Source: Williamsia muralis NBRC 105860
GTDB taxonomy: Bacteria; Actinomycetota; Actinomycetes; Mycobacteriales; Mycobacteriaceae
NCBI RefSeq assembly: GCF_001598915.1
Contig: NZ_BDAP01000002.1
Location: 1-64,000 of the forward strand
Direction: 5' to 3'
DNA: 64,000 nucleotides
A model generated the notes under the pieces. It was given only the letters and a program-made list of their open reading frames with translations. It searched no databases and had not been told where the DNA came from. The position numbers and the translations under genes were made by a program. Shown here piece by piece: positions 7,883 to 15,947 of the stretch. How positions within the stretch are numbered: position 1 is the first letter of the stretch; the number at the start of each line of letters is the position of its first letter.

Positions 7883-8920
7883 ATGGCGGCGGTGAGATTG
7901 CAGGACGTCGCGGCGGCCGCGGGCGTCTCGCAGGCAACCGCTTCGCGGGTGCTCAACGGGTCCGCACGCGTTCCCGGCGTGGGTGTTGCCGACCGTGTTC
8001 GCGCTGCCGCCGCCGAGCTGGGGTACGTCCCAAATGCGCAGGCCCAGGCGTTGGCGCGGTCATCGACCGGACTGATCGGCCTGGTGGTGCACGATGTTGC
8101 CGACCCGTACTTCTCCTCCATCGTCCGGGGCGTTCAGGCGCAGGCCCGGGCAGCAGGGAAGCTGGTGTTGCTCGCCAGCACCGAACGCGACTTCGATGTC
8201 GAGCGGCAGTCGGTCAGCACGTTCATCTCCCACCGGGCAGACGCCATCATCCTGGCTGGGTCTCGCCAGAGCGGAGACCTCGATCGCGACCTCGAGAAGG
8301 AGTTCGCGGTCTATCGCGAGAACGGCGGCAAGGTGGTCGTCATCGGCCAACCGCTGTCGTTCGGCGCCGCCGTCGAGCCTGAGAATTGGTCGGCATCAGG
8401 GCAATTGGCAGAGGCGCTCTACCAGCACGGGCATCGCACATTCGCCATCATCGGCGGGCCGGGCAACATCCGCACGTCGGTCGACCGCCGGAACGGATTC
8501 GTCGACACCTTGAGCAGACACGGGCTCAGCCCGATCATCGAAGTGTCGGGCGACTTCTCCCGAGACGGCGGCTACAGTGCGGCACGACGACTCGCCGCGG
8601 CGCTGGAAATCAGTCCGCAGAGTCCTCGAGGCCGGCCACCCTGCGTTTTCGCGGTCACCGACGTGATGGCGATAGGTGCCATCGCGGCATGGCGCGAGCT
8701 GGGACTCAGTGTGCCCGAACATGTCTGCGTGGCGGGTTTCGACGACATCCCCACCCTGCGCGATCATGTCCCCAGCCTGTCCACAGTCGCCCTGTCGTTG
8801 GTCGACATCGGCCGGCGTGCAGTGGATCTGGCTCTCGACGAAGCAGCCGCTGGGCAGTGTGCCCACGAGTTCGTTCCGGGCACCGTGATCTTGCGTCACA
8901 GCAGCGCCTTGAGCAGCTGA
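7883..8920 (+). CDS. LacI/GalR family transcriptional repressor
   Basis: The 345-residue product has an N-terminal helix-turn-helix (LQDVAAAAGVSQATASRVLNG, residues 5-25) followed by the hinge and a periplasmic-binding-like sensor domain (IGLVVHDVADPYFSSIVRG to the end). The length is normal. ATG at 7883 is preceded by AAAGGT with good spacing; an alternative ATG is at 7859. It sits between the catabolic operon (divergent) and the importer operon (same strand). Both flanks carry the same operator, so it most likely represses uptake and breakdown of one carbon source and itself. The inducer is unknown. Confidence 0.93.
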   Translation: MAAVRLQDVAAAAGVSQATASRVLNGSARVPGVGVADRVRAAAAELGYVPNAQAQALARSSTGLIGLVVHDVADPYFSSIVRGVQAQARAAGKLVLLASTERDFDVERQSVSTFISHRADAIILAGSRQSGDLDRDLEKEFAVYRENGGKVVVIGQPLSFGAAVEPENWSASGQLAEALYQHGHRTFAIIGGPGNIRTSVDRRNGFVDTLSRHGLSPIIEVSGDFSRDGGYSAARRLAAALEISPQSPRGRPPCVFAVTDVMAIGAIAAWRELGLSVPEHVCVAGFDDIPTLRDHVPSLSTVALSLVDIGRRAVDLALDEAAAGQCAHEFVPGTVILRHSSALSS

Positions 8921-8934
8921 TTCCTTCCAGCCTA

Positions 8935-8963
8935 TTGACAGTGTGGTCGCGATCACATTACGT
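8935..8963 (+). promoter_or_regulatory. Possible sigma-70-type promoter of the importer operon
   Basis: TTGACA at 8935-8940 is a consensus -35 box; 17 bases later TTACGT (8958-8963) is a weak -10 match. The operator at 8977-8990 would lie at or just after the transcription start, which fits repression by LacI. The -10 match is poor, so this is tentative. Confidence 0.35.
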
Positions 8964-8976
8964 TGACCTCAGCTTC

Positions 8977-8990
8977 GGAAAGCGCATTCC
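8977..8990. promoter_or_regulatory. LacI-family operator, site 2
   Basis: GGAAAGCGCATTCC is the exact reverse complement of site 1 at 7800-7813. Across the 23 bases 8968-8990 versus 7791-7813 only two positions differ, and those two changes preserve the palindrome. It lies between the repressor stop and the importer permease start, so the importer should be under the same repressor. Confidence 0.72.
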
Positions 8991-9032
8991 CGCGGACCTC
9001 GGTCTGCATCACTACTAGCTTTAGGACTCCTA

Positions 9033-9908
9033 ATGGCGGTAACAACGTCGGTCGAGATCCGTTCTGCTGCGTTGCAGGCGTCACCCCTCACGCCGACGCG
9101 TCACCGACGGTTTCCCTCGTTCCGAAATACTTGGTCCGGCCTTTGGCGGCCGCTCGCCCTGGTAGCGGTGCTCGTCGCCGCCTGGTGGGCGGTGACCAAG
9201 TTCGAACTGGTTGCGCCGTACATCCTTCCGTCACCGGGCGACACCTGGCAGACGATGGTGGACAACGCTTCGTACCTCACCACCCACACCTGGGTCACCA
9301 CCTACGAAACCGTCGCCGGCTTCCTCATCGCCGCCGTGATCGGCGAAGCAGTCGCGGTGATGATGCTCTACTCTCCGAGCGTCGAGAAGACGATGTACCC
9401 TCTGATCCTCTTCGCACAGGTCATCCCGAAGATCGCGATCGCACCGCTGTTCGTGGTGTGGCTCGGCTTCGGACCCAGCCCCAAAATCCTTGTCGCCGTG
9501 CTGATGGCGTTCTTCCCCATCGTCATCTCCGGGATGGCCGGTCTGCGCTCGGTGGACCCGGAGATCGTCGAGCTCACCTCCACGATGGGCGCCGGACGCT
9601 GGAAGACCTTCGCCAAGGTGCGCTTTCCTGCCTCTCTTCCACAGCTCTTGTCCGGACTGAAGATCGCTGCGACGCTCGCCGTCACCGGCGCCGTGGTCGG
9701 CGAGTTCGTGGGGGCCAACGAGGGTCTGGGCTACGTAATCTTGCAGGCCAACGGAAACATCGACACCGCAATGCTGTTCGCGGCGCTGATCATCATGTCG
9801 CTGCTCGGGATCATCCTGTTCATGATCATCGAGCTCGCCGAGAAGCTGCTCATCCCATGGCATGCCTCACGCCGATCTACCGCCTCTGTCGGCGCGTCGG
9901 CCGTCTGA
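9033..9908 (+). CDS. NitT/TauT-type ABC transporter permease
   Basis: This 291-residue integral membrane protein has about six helices and the BPD_transp_1 EAA loop (ELTSTMGAGRWKTFAKVRFPASLPQLLSGLKIA, about residues 185-217). The order of genes, permease then binding protein then ATPase, matches SsuABC/TauABC/ThiXYZ-like importers. The ATG lies at the edge of TTAGGACTCCTAA (9021-9033), which contains the only nearby Shine-Dalgarno-like AGGA. Expression is probably controlled through the operator at 8977. Confidence 0.92.
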   Translation: MAVTTSVEIRSAALQASPLTPTRHRRFPSFRNTWSGLWRPLALVAVLVAAWWAVTKFELVAPYILPSPGDTWQTMVDNASYLTTHTWVTTYETVAGFLIAAVIGEAVAVMMLYSPSVEKTMYPLILFAQVIPKIAIAPLFVVWLGFGPSPKILVAVLMAFFPIVISGMAGLRSVDPEIVELTSTMGAGRWKTFAKVRFPASLPQLLSGLKIAATLAVTGAVVGEFVGANEGLGYVILQANGNIDTAMLFAALIIMSLLGIILFMIIELAEKLLIPWHASRRSTASVGASAV

Positions 9909-9940
9909 AACACTCGAACCTCACTCAACGGAGATTGAAC

Positions 9941-10963
9941 ATGAAACTGAAAACCCTTGTGGTCGCGGCCATTGCGATGACACTCGCGCTCGCCGGCTGC
10001 GGTGGTGGAGCCGCGGAGAAGAAGCCCGGCGCCGACGGCCAGGCCACCGCGACATCGCTGATGCTCAACTGGTACCCCTACGGCGAGCATGCTCCGTTCT
10101 ATTACGGGGTGCAGGAGGGCATTTTCGCCAAACACGGAATCGACCTCACGATCAAGGCCGGGCAGGGATCGACCAAGACCGCGCAGGCCGCCGGTTCGAA
10201 CCAGACCGACTTCGGCTGGGCCGACACCCCTGCCGTGGTGAGCAACATCGGCAAGGGCGTCAAGATCAAGAGCGTCGGGGTGTTCTTGCAGACAACGCCA
10301 TCGGCGGTGCAGGTCTACGCCGATTCCGGCATCACGAAACCAGCCGACCTGGCCGGCAAGACCATCGCAGTCTCGGCAGGCGACGCCCCGACCACCACGT
10401 TCCCGATCTACCTCGAAAAGGCCGGCGTGCCCGCCGATCAGGTGAAGCAACAGAGCCTCGACGCCGCCGGCAAGGTCGCGGCCATGTTGTCAGGAAAGGT
10501 CGACGGGCTCATCGGATTCGCACATGACCAGGGCCCGACCATCGCCAACAAGAGCGGGCGTGACATGCGTTACCTCCGCTATTCCGATGTGGGCCTGAAC
10601 TTTTACAGCAACGGCCTGATCGCCAACAACGGAATGATCGAGAGCTCACCCGAGCTGGTGCAGGCAATGGTCGACGCCACCAGCGAAGCCTTCACCGCCG
10701 CCGCGGCCAATCCCGAGGCGGCAGTGGCCGCGATGGAGGGCAAGGATCCCCAGATGCCGCCGAAGGAAGTTCTGCTGCAGCAGTGGACGGAAACCATTCC
10801 GCTGCTCTCGACCGCCGGCACCAAAGGTGAGGCACCCGGAGTGAACACCGACGAAGACTGGGCCGCGACGATCGCTGTGCTGAGCGACTCCGGTCTACTC
10901 GAGAACGCCGGCGAACCCTCGCAGTACTGGGATTCGGCCTTCACCCCCACCGATACCAAGTGA
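9941..10963 (+). CDS. NMT1/THI5-like ABC substrate-binding lipoprotein
   Basis: The 340-residue product begins with a lipoprotein signal: Lys residues, a hydrophobic core and a lipobox LALAGC with Cys20 as the lipidation site. The mature part (LNWYPYGEHAPFYYGVQEGIFAKHGIDL) is typical of NMT1/SsuA-type solute-binding proteins, which bind thiamine precursors, alkanesulfonates, taurine or aromatic acids. A GGAG ribosome binding site precedes ATG 9941. It feeds the permease encoded just upstream. The ligand cannot be inferred, although the regulon suggests a carbon source. Confidence 0.92.
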   Translation: MKLKTLVVAAIAMTLALAGCGGGAAEKKPGADGQATATSLMLNWYPYGEHAPFYYGVQEGIFAKHGIDLTIKAGQGSTKTAQAAGSNQTDFGWADTPAVVSNIGKGVKIKSVGVFLQTTPSAVQVYADSGITKPADLAGKTIAVSAGDAPTTTFPIYLEKAGVPADQVKQQSLDAAGKVAAMLSGKVDGLIGFAHDQGPTIANKSGRDMRYLRYSDVGLNFYSNGLIANNGMIESSPELVQAMVDATSEAFTAAAANPEAAVAAMEGKDPQMPPKEVLLQQWTETIPLLSTAGTKGEAPGVNTDEDWAATIAVLSDSGLLENAGEPSQYWDSAFTPTDTK

Positions 10964-10973
10964 GTGAGCGACG

Positions 10974-11783
10974 ATGAATGCCACGACGATCGAACCCCCG
11001 AACACCGTGACCGATTCCGCAGTATCCGTCGAGAACTTGAGCGTGCACTTCTCCTCCAAGCGCGGTGAGGTCACCGCACTCGACGACGTGCAGTTGCACG
11101 TGCGTGAAGGCGAGTTCGTCACGATCGCCGGACCGTCCGGTTGCGGAAAGTCGACGTTGCTGAAAGTGGTTGCGGGACTTACCAACGCATCTCACGGCAG
11201 TGTGCGGCTGCGCGGCAGCGAGGTCAAAGGCCCGCAGAGGGGCATCGGCTATGTCTTCCAGCGAGCGGCCCTTCTCGAGTGGCGGACCGTTCGCAAGAAC
11301 ATCTTGATCCAGGCCGAGATGCGCGGCATGAACAAACGCGCTGCCGCGGCGAAAGCGGATCAGCTGATCGAGATGACCGGACTCACCGGTTTCGAGGGCG
11401 CACTCCCCCATGAGTTGTCCGGTGGTATGCAGCAACGCGTCTCCCTGTGCCGGGCGCTGTTGCACGAGCCCGAGGTGCTGCTGATGGACGAACCCTTCGG
11501 TGCGTTGGATGCGCTCACTCGTGAGCGGATGAACGTCGAACTCCATCGGATCTGGCGGGAGACCGGCACCACCGTGATGCTTGTGACCCACTCGGTCGCC
11601 GAAGCGGTGTATCTCGCGAATCGAGTGGTGGTGATGAGTCCGCGGCCCGGTCGCATCGTGGAGATCCTCGACGTCGACCTTCCGGCGGAGCGCGACTACA
11701 GCGCAACCATGGAACGACCCGAGTTCATCGCGGTCGCCAACCGGGTACGCGACCTCCTCGGGGCAACAACCAGCGCCGATTGA
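10974..11783 (+). CDS. NitT/TauT-type ABC importer ATPase
   Basis: This 269-residue ATPase carries Walker A (GPSGCGKST, about 51-59), a Q-loop in YVFQRAALLEWRTVRKN, signature LSGGMQQRVSLCRAL, Walker B VLLMDEPFGALDALT and an H-loop in LVTHSVAEAVYLANRV. These are standard for the SsuB/TauB group. It begins ten bases after the binding-protein stop and completes the importer. A strong GC-rich hairpin follows the stop and probably ends the transcript. Confidence 0.94.
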   Translation: MNATTIEPPNTVTDSAVSVENLSVHFSSKRGEVTALDDVQLHVREGEFVTIAGPSGCGKSTLLKVVAGLTNASHGSVRLRGSEVKGPQRGIGYVFQRAALLEWRTVRKNILIQAEMRGMNKRAAAAKADQLIEMTGLTGFEGALPHELSGGMQQRVSLCRALLHEPEVLLMDEPFGALDALTRERMNVELHRIWRETGTTVMLVTHSVAEAVYLANRVVVMSPRPGRIVEILDVDLPAERDYSATMERPEFIAVANRVRDLLGATTSAD

Positions 11784-11788
11784 CCGGT

Positions 11789-11814
11789 GGCGGGCAGCGC
11801 ACGCGCTGCCCGCC
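11789..11814 (+). terminator. Hairpin terminator after the importer operon
   Basis: A perfect inverted repeat of 12 bases (GGCGGGCAGCGC at 11789-11800 and its complement at 11803-11814) lies six bases after the ATPase stop. The trailing sequence is C/T-rich but has no long T run, so it resembles the GC-only terminators common in actinobacteria. Confidence 0.65.
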
Positions 11815-11851
11815 ATCCCCTTCGCTCGGCGCGGACGCTCCGCTGATCCGG

Positions 11852-12049
11852 TCAGTCCTCGCGGTACTCGTCTTCCAGCGGTGCGGTCACCACTTGTTCC
11901 TGTTCCTGGACGTCAGCTGGGTCCGCGTCGAGCGGCCCACTGCCACCGGCGTCTTCGGCAACGTCGGCCTGCTCGGGGTCCACGTCTTGCTGCTGCTCGA
12001 GCACATCTTCGACGGGCTGGGTATCGCTTGGCTCTCCGATCTCGGTCAT
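11852..12049 (-). CDS. Small acidic protein of unknown function
   Basis: A 65-residue protein made almost entirely of Asp, Glu, Gln, Pro, Val and Ala, with no membrane segment and no cysteine. Its C-terminus ends EDEYRED. It is likely intrinsically disordered. AGGGGAA lies just upstream of ATG 12049. A SigF-like promoter (12059-12084) is placed so close that the transcript may be leaderless or nearly so. Small acidic proteins of this sort recur in Mycobacteriales genomes, sometimes in stress regulons. No function can be assigned. Confidence 0.68.
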   Translation of the reverse strand: MTEIGEPSDTQPVEDVLEQQQDVDPEQADVAEDAGGSGPLDADPADVQEQEQVVTAPLEDEYRED

Positions 12050-12058
12050 GGAATTCCC

Positions 12059-12084
12059 CTACCCAGTCGATGGTGCGTAAAAAC
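12059..12084 (-). promoter_or_regulatory. SigF-like stress promoter
   Basis: On the minus strand the sequence reads GTTT, 16 bases, GGGTAG. The mycobacterial SigF consensus is GTTT-N15-17-GGGTAT, so only the last base differs. Predicted transcription would begin within a few bases of the ATG of the small acidic protein at 12049. Confidence 0.5.
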
Positions 12085-12136
12085 ACTTGGCCGGAAATTT
12101 CTTGAACTGCTCAGGGCGCACGGATGAAACGACCAA

Positions 12137-13018
12137 TCACCGGCGCTCGGCCGCCCATTCGGTCACGTAGTCGCGGAATCGTCTGGCAACCGGCGTCATC
12201 GCCCGGTCGCGATGCCAGATCAGCCCGACGTCGCGGGAGCTGCGGTCACCGGTCAGTGGGAGCAGGGTGAGGCCCGCGGGCAGCTGCGGGTTGTCCTCGA
12301 CCGGTATCACCGCAACCCCGAGGCCCGCGGCGACGAAGCCTGCGACCGTCCCCAGTTCGGTGGCCTCGAAGGTGATCTGCGGCCGGAAGTCCGCCTCAGC
12401 ACACAGCTCCTCGAGGATCCGTCGCATACCGAACGTCGGCCCCATGGCGACAAACGACTCGTCGCGCGCCTCGGTCATGGCGATCTCGTCGCGGACCGCA
12501 AACGGATGGTCGGCGGGTACCGCGAGGGCCAGGCGCTGACGCATGATGGACGCCCACCCCACATCGTTGCTCCGTGGTCGCGGCGACACGATGGCGAGGT
12601 CGGCCGGCCCCGCGACCACCCGGTCGAGGATGGATTCGGCCGCTCCCTGGGTGAGGGTGAAGGCGACCCGGGGCGACATCTGGCGCCGGAACTCCCCGAT
12701 CAGGGTCGGCACCAGCCAGACCCCGAAGGAGTGCAGGAAGCCCAGGTCGATGGACCCTTCGACCGGGCCGGCTCGGTCGGCGATCTCGTGGCGGGCGGCG
12801 TCCATCTCGGCGACGGCCCGGCGCAGATGCCCTAGGTAGATCTGGCCGTAGGCGTTGAGCTTGAGCCGCTTGGCGTGCCGGTCGAACAATTCCACCCCGA
12901 GCTCTCGTTCGAGCCTGCCGAGCATCCGCGACAACGTGGGTTGCGTCAGATGCAGCTTGCGGGCGGCCGCGGACGTGTTCTCGAGTTCCGCGAGGGTGAT
13001 GAACCAGGCGTCGGCCAT
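12137..13018 (-). CDS. LysR family transcriptional regulator
   Basis: The 293-residue protein has an N-terminal winged helix-turn-helix (FITLAELENTSAAARKLHLTQPTLSRMLGRLERELG, residues 6-41) and a LysR substrate-binding domain with the usual SIDLGFLHSFGVWLVP start. AAGGAGG precedes ATG 13018. It is divergent from an MFS gene; in E. coli the LysR gene ynfL is likewise divergent from the exporter gene ynfM, and both proteins here resemble that pair. It probably controls the exporter through the palindromes at 13067-13093. Confidence 0.93.
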   Translation of the reverse strand: MADAWFITLAELENTSAAARKLHLTQPTLSRMLGRLERELGVELFDRHAKRLKLNAYGQIYLGHLRRAVAEMDAARHEIADRAGPVEGSIDLGFLHSFGVWLVPTLIGEFRRQMSPRVAFTLTQGAAESILDRVVAGPADLAIVSPRPRSNDVGWASIMRQRLALAVPADHPFAVRDEIAMTEARDESFVAMGPTFGMRRILEELCAEADFRPQITFEATELGTVAGFVAAGLGVAVIPVEDNPQLPAGLTLLPLTGDRSSRDVGLIWHRDRAMTPVARRFRDYVTEWAAERR

Positions 13019-13066
13019 GCGAGCCTCCTTATGCGTCTGATGTATTACAACGCACCAAATGATTCA

Positions 13067-13093
13067 TTTCCACTCGTGGCCCACTAGTGGAAA
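13067..13093. promoter_or_regulatory. LysR-type operator: inverted repeat with two tandem palindromes
   Basis: TTTCCACT (13067-13074) and AGTGGAAA (13086-13093) form perfect 8-bp arms 11 bases apart. Within this, CCACTCGTGG (13070-13079) and CCACTAGTGG (13081-13090) are near-identical palindromes offset by 11 bp, about one helical turn. The location, between the divergent LysR and MFS genes, fits a LysR dimer-pair site. Confidence 0.6.
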
Positions 13094-13103
13094 CCTGGGT
13101 TCG

Positions 13104-14369
13104 GTGACCCGCTCGCCGATCAGCCGTCCCCGCCCGATCCCGCCCCGCGCCGGATATCGGACCGGCGAGCGCGGCTACCGCAGAACTGCGTTCGCGCTGT
13201 TCACCGCTGGGATGGCGACCTTCATGACGCTGTACTACGTGCAGGGTCTGCTGCCGATGTTCTCGGACCACTACGGGGTTTCGCCGGCCGTCTCGGCACT
13301 GGCCGTCTCCGTCACCACAGGTCTTCTCGCCGTGGCGATCGTGCCCGCCAGCGTGCTGTCGGAGCGGTTCGGCAGAGTGCGGGTGATGACCGTGTCGGCG
13401 GTCTCAGCCGCTGCGCTGGGCGTGGTGCTGCCGTGGAGCCCGACGTTCGAACTGCTGCTGGCGGGACGCGCAGTCCAGGGAATCCTCTGCGCAGGAGTTC
13501 CAGCAGTGGCCATGGCCTACCTCGCCGAGGAGATCGACGCCCGATCGCTGGGCACGGCGATGGGGATCTACGTCTCCGGCACCACGATCGGAGGCCTGAC
13601 CGGGCGCCTGATCCCCACCCTCGTGGTCGACGTCACGGCATGGCAGTGGGCGCTGGAGGTTGCCTCCGCCGTTGCGCTTGTGTTCGCGGCGATGTTCTCG
13701 CGCTTGGTGCCGCCGTCCAAACAATTTCGGCCACAACCGATCTCGCCGAGGCGGACACTGCAGAACCTCGCCATCCACCTGCGCGACGTCCCGCTCCTGT
13801 GTTTGTTCGGGCTCGCGTTTGTGCTGATGGGCGGGTTCGTCGCGGTGTACAACTTTCTCGGTTACCGCCTGCTCGCCGACCCGTTCGATCTGCCGGCAGT
13901 TCTGGCCGGACTGGTGTTCACGCTCTACCTCGCCGGAACCGCATCCTCAGCCGTGGCGGGCAGGTTGTCGGATTCCTGGGGACGAGAACGTGTGCTGGTG
14001 ACCGCGATGTGCGTGATGGTGGCCGGGTTGGCGCTCAGCGTTCCCGATTGGCTGCCAACGGTTCTGGCAGGCATCTTCCTCTTCACCGCCGGGTTCTTCG
14101 CGGCTCATTCGGTGGCCAGCGGGTGGGTCAGTGCCCGCGCCACCGATCACCGAGCCGAGGCCTCCTCGCTCTATCTGCTCGGTTACTACCTCGGGAGTTC
14201 GATCGTAGGGGCCTGTGGTGGCGTCGCGTTCGCGATGGGAGGCTGGATCGGCCTGGCCGGATACGTGGCAGCGTTTCTGATCGCCGGGGCCGTGCTCACC
14301 GCCGTCCTGCTGCGGTCGATCACCATGCCTGCGGTCACGGCGAAATCCCCTGAGCTCATCGAGAGCTGA
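13104..14369 (+). CDS. MFS transporter, YnfM-like
   Basis: Translation from GTG 13104 gives 421 residues with about twelve membrane helices. The segment YRRTAFALFTAGMATFMTLYYVQGLLP at the first helix and SERFGRVRVM in the 2-3 loop (MFS motif A) match the YnfM-type proton-coupled exporters. The start is chosen just after the operator; an upstream ATG at 13059 would place the operator inside the gene and is less likely. The divergent LysR gene is its probable regulator. The substrate is unknown. Confidence 0.85.
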   Translation: MTRSPISRPRPIPPRAGYRTGERGYRRTAFALFTAGMATFMTLYYVQGLLPMFSDHYGVSPAVSALAVSVTTGLLAVAIVPASVLSERFGRVRVMTVSAVSAAALGVVLPWSPTFELLLAGRAVQGILCAGVPAVAMAYLAEEIDARSLGTAMGIYVSGTTIGGLTGRLIPTLVVDVTAWQWALEVASAVALVFAAMFSRLVPPSKQFRPQPISPRRTLQNLAIHLRDVPLLCLFGLAFVLMGGFVAVYNFLGYRLLADPFDLPAVLAGLVFTLYLAGTASSAVAGRLSDSWGRERVLVTAMCVMVAGLALSVPDWLPTVLAGIFLFTAGFFAAHSVASGWVSARATDHRAEASSLYLLGYYLGSSIVGACGGVAFAMGGWIGLAGYVAAFLIAGAVLTAVLLRSITMPAVTAKSPELIES

Positions 14370-14421
14370 CCTAGACTCGGGGAAGCCATCGGAAAGTCGT
14401 CGCCCTAGGAGCTCACCCAAC

Positions 14422-15813
14422 ATGCCCGACGAGAGCAGCGCGGTTGTATTCGTTCTATTCGGTGCCACAGGCGATCTCGCCAAACGCATGGTGTTGCCGT
14501 CCTTTTACGAGTTGGCCCGCGAAGGGTTGCTCCCCGAGACGTGGGCGCTGATCGGCAACGGGCGCGGCCATCGCTCCGACGACGAGTTCCGCGACCACGT
14601 GCGGCAGTCGGTCACGACGTTCGATGCGGCACCCGACGAGACCCAGTGGGCCGATTTCGCGAAGAACGTCCGATTCGCCGGAGGTGGTTTCTCCGTGGAC
14701 GACCCGGGCGATCTGCCAAGCGTCATCGACGACCTCCGCGGACAACTCGGCGGCGAAGTCCAATTGGTCCACTACATCGCGCTGCCGCCCACGACCTTCT
14801 CCGACTACACCGCCGCCCTCGGGGCACACGGTCTCGCCGACGGCGCACGCGTGGTGTACGAAAAGCCTTTCGGCACTTCACCGGACGACTTCCGGAAGCT
14901 CGATGTCGCCGTACACGACGTGTTCGACGAGAAGCAGGTCTACCGGATCGACCACTTCCTGGGTAAAGAGAGCACCCAGAACCTGCATGTACTCCGGTTC
15001 GCCAACGGCATGGTGTCCGGCGTGTGGAACCGGGAGCACGTCGAGCAGGTCCAGATCGACATTCCCGAGACGTTGGACATCGACGACCGGGCGGTCTTCT
15101 ACGACGCCACCGGGGCGTTCCTCGACATGGTGGTGACACACCTGTTCCAGGTCGCCGCGGAGGTGGCGATGGAGCCGCCGCTGAGCCTGGACGCCGACGA
15201 TCTGCAGGGCGCCCGCGAGTCGGTGATCGCCGCCTTCCGCCCGCTTGATCCGGCCGAGGTGGTCTACGGCCAATACGAAGGTTTCCGGGACACCGAAGGC
15301 ATTGCCGACGACTCGCAGACAGAGACATTTGTGGCGGCCCGCATGTGGGTCGACACCGACCGCTGGCGTGGAGTGCCATTCGTGATGCGCACGGGCAAGA
15401 TGCTCAACCGCAGTGCCCAGCGGGTGAGCCTCGTGTTCCGTCGCCCTGACGGGCCGATCAAACATCTCCCACCGGAGGGCACCGTGCTCACCTTCGACCT
15501 CAAGGGGGACGGGTCGATCGACATGGCGATGACCGTGAAAGAACCGGGCTCGGGCACTTCCCTGTCCGTCGGGCACATGTCGCTCCCCCTCGACAGCGTC
15601 GCCGACGGCCTCGCCCCGTACTCACGGCTGATCCTCGACGTCTTACGCGGTGACCGCTCCCTGTTCACCAGGCCGGACGGTCTGGCACACGTCTGGGAGG
15701 TCGCGGCCCCTGTTCTCGACAATCCTCCTGTGCCACAGCCTTATTCCCCGGGGTCGGTAGGTCCGGGTGCTGCTGACCGACTCGTCGGACCCTGCGGGTG
15801 GATCTTCGACTGA
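14422..15813 (+). CDS. zwf: Glucose-6-phosphate dehydrogenase
   Basis: The 463-residue protein has the nucleotide-binding GATGDLAKR (14-22), EKPFG (147-151), the substrate motif RIDHFLGK (175-182) and the catalytic-His region FLDMVVTHLFQ (His240). It oxidises glucose-6-phosphate to 6-phosphogluconolactone with NADP or NAD, entering the pentose phosphate pathway. No opcA, tal, tkt or pgl gene is beside it, so this is a stand-alone copy. It resembles in length the mycobacterial second paralogue (zwf1 type, about 466 residues) rather than the larger operon-encoded form. A hairpin follows the gene. Confidence 0.93.
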   Translation: MPDESSAVVFVLFGATGDLAKRMVLPSFYELAREGLLPETWALIGNGRGHRSDDEFRDHVRQSVTTFDAAPDETQWADFAKNVRFAGGGFSVDDPGDLPSVIDDLRGQLGGEVQLVHYIALPPTTFSDYTAALGAHGLADGARVVYEKPFGTSPDDFRKLDVAVHDVFDEKQVYRIDHFLGKESTQNLHVLRFANGMVSGVWNREHVEQVQIDIPETLDIDDRAVFYDATGAFLDMVVTHLFQVAAEVAMEPPLSLDADDLQGARESVIAAFRPLDPAEVVYGQYEGFRDTEGIADDSQTETFVAARMWVDTDRWRGVPFVMRTGKMLNRSAQRVSLVFRRPDGPIKHLPPEGTVLTFDLKGDGSIDMAMTVKEPGSGTSLSVGHMSLPLDSVADGLAPYSRLILDVLRGDRSLFTRPDGLAHVWEVAAPVLDNPPVPQPYSPGSVGPGAADRLVGPCGWIFD

Positions 15814-15856
15814 CGCGTGATGCTCCCACCACTTCACGGTGCGACCGGGCACTTGG

Positions 15857-15890
15857 TTCCGTAGGCGGCATTTGCACTATGCCAACGGAA
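15857..15890 (+). terminator. Hairpin after zwf
   Basis: TTCCGT (15857-15862) pairs with ACGGAA (15885-15890), and the inner GGCAT/ATGCC arms can extend the stem with a small bulge; the loop is TTGCACT. It lies in the 134-bp gap after zwf and lacks a clear T tract. It may be a terminator or a protein-binding palindrome. Confidence 0.35.
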
Positions 15891-15947
15891 TTCGGCGGTA
15901 GAGGGCCCACTGTTGACGCGCCTTGATCAGTGGGGTTACATCCGACT

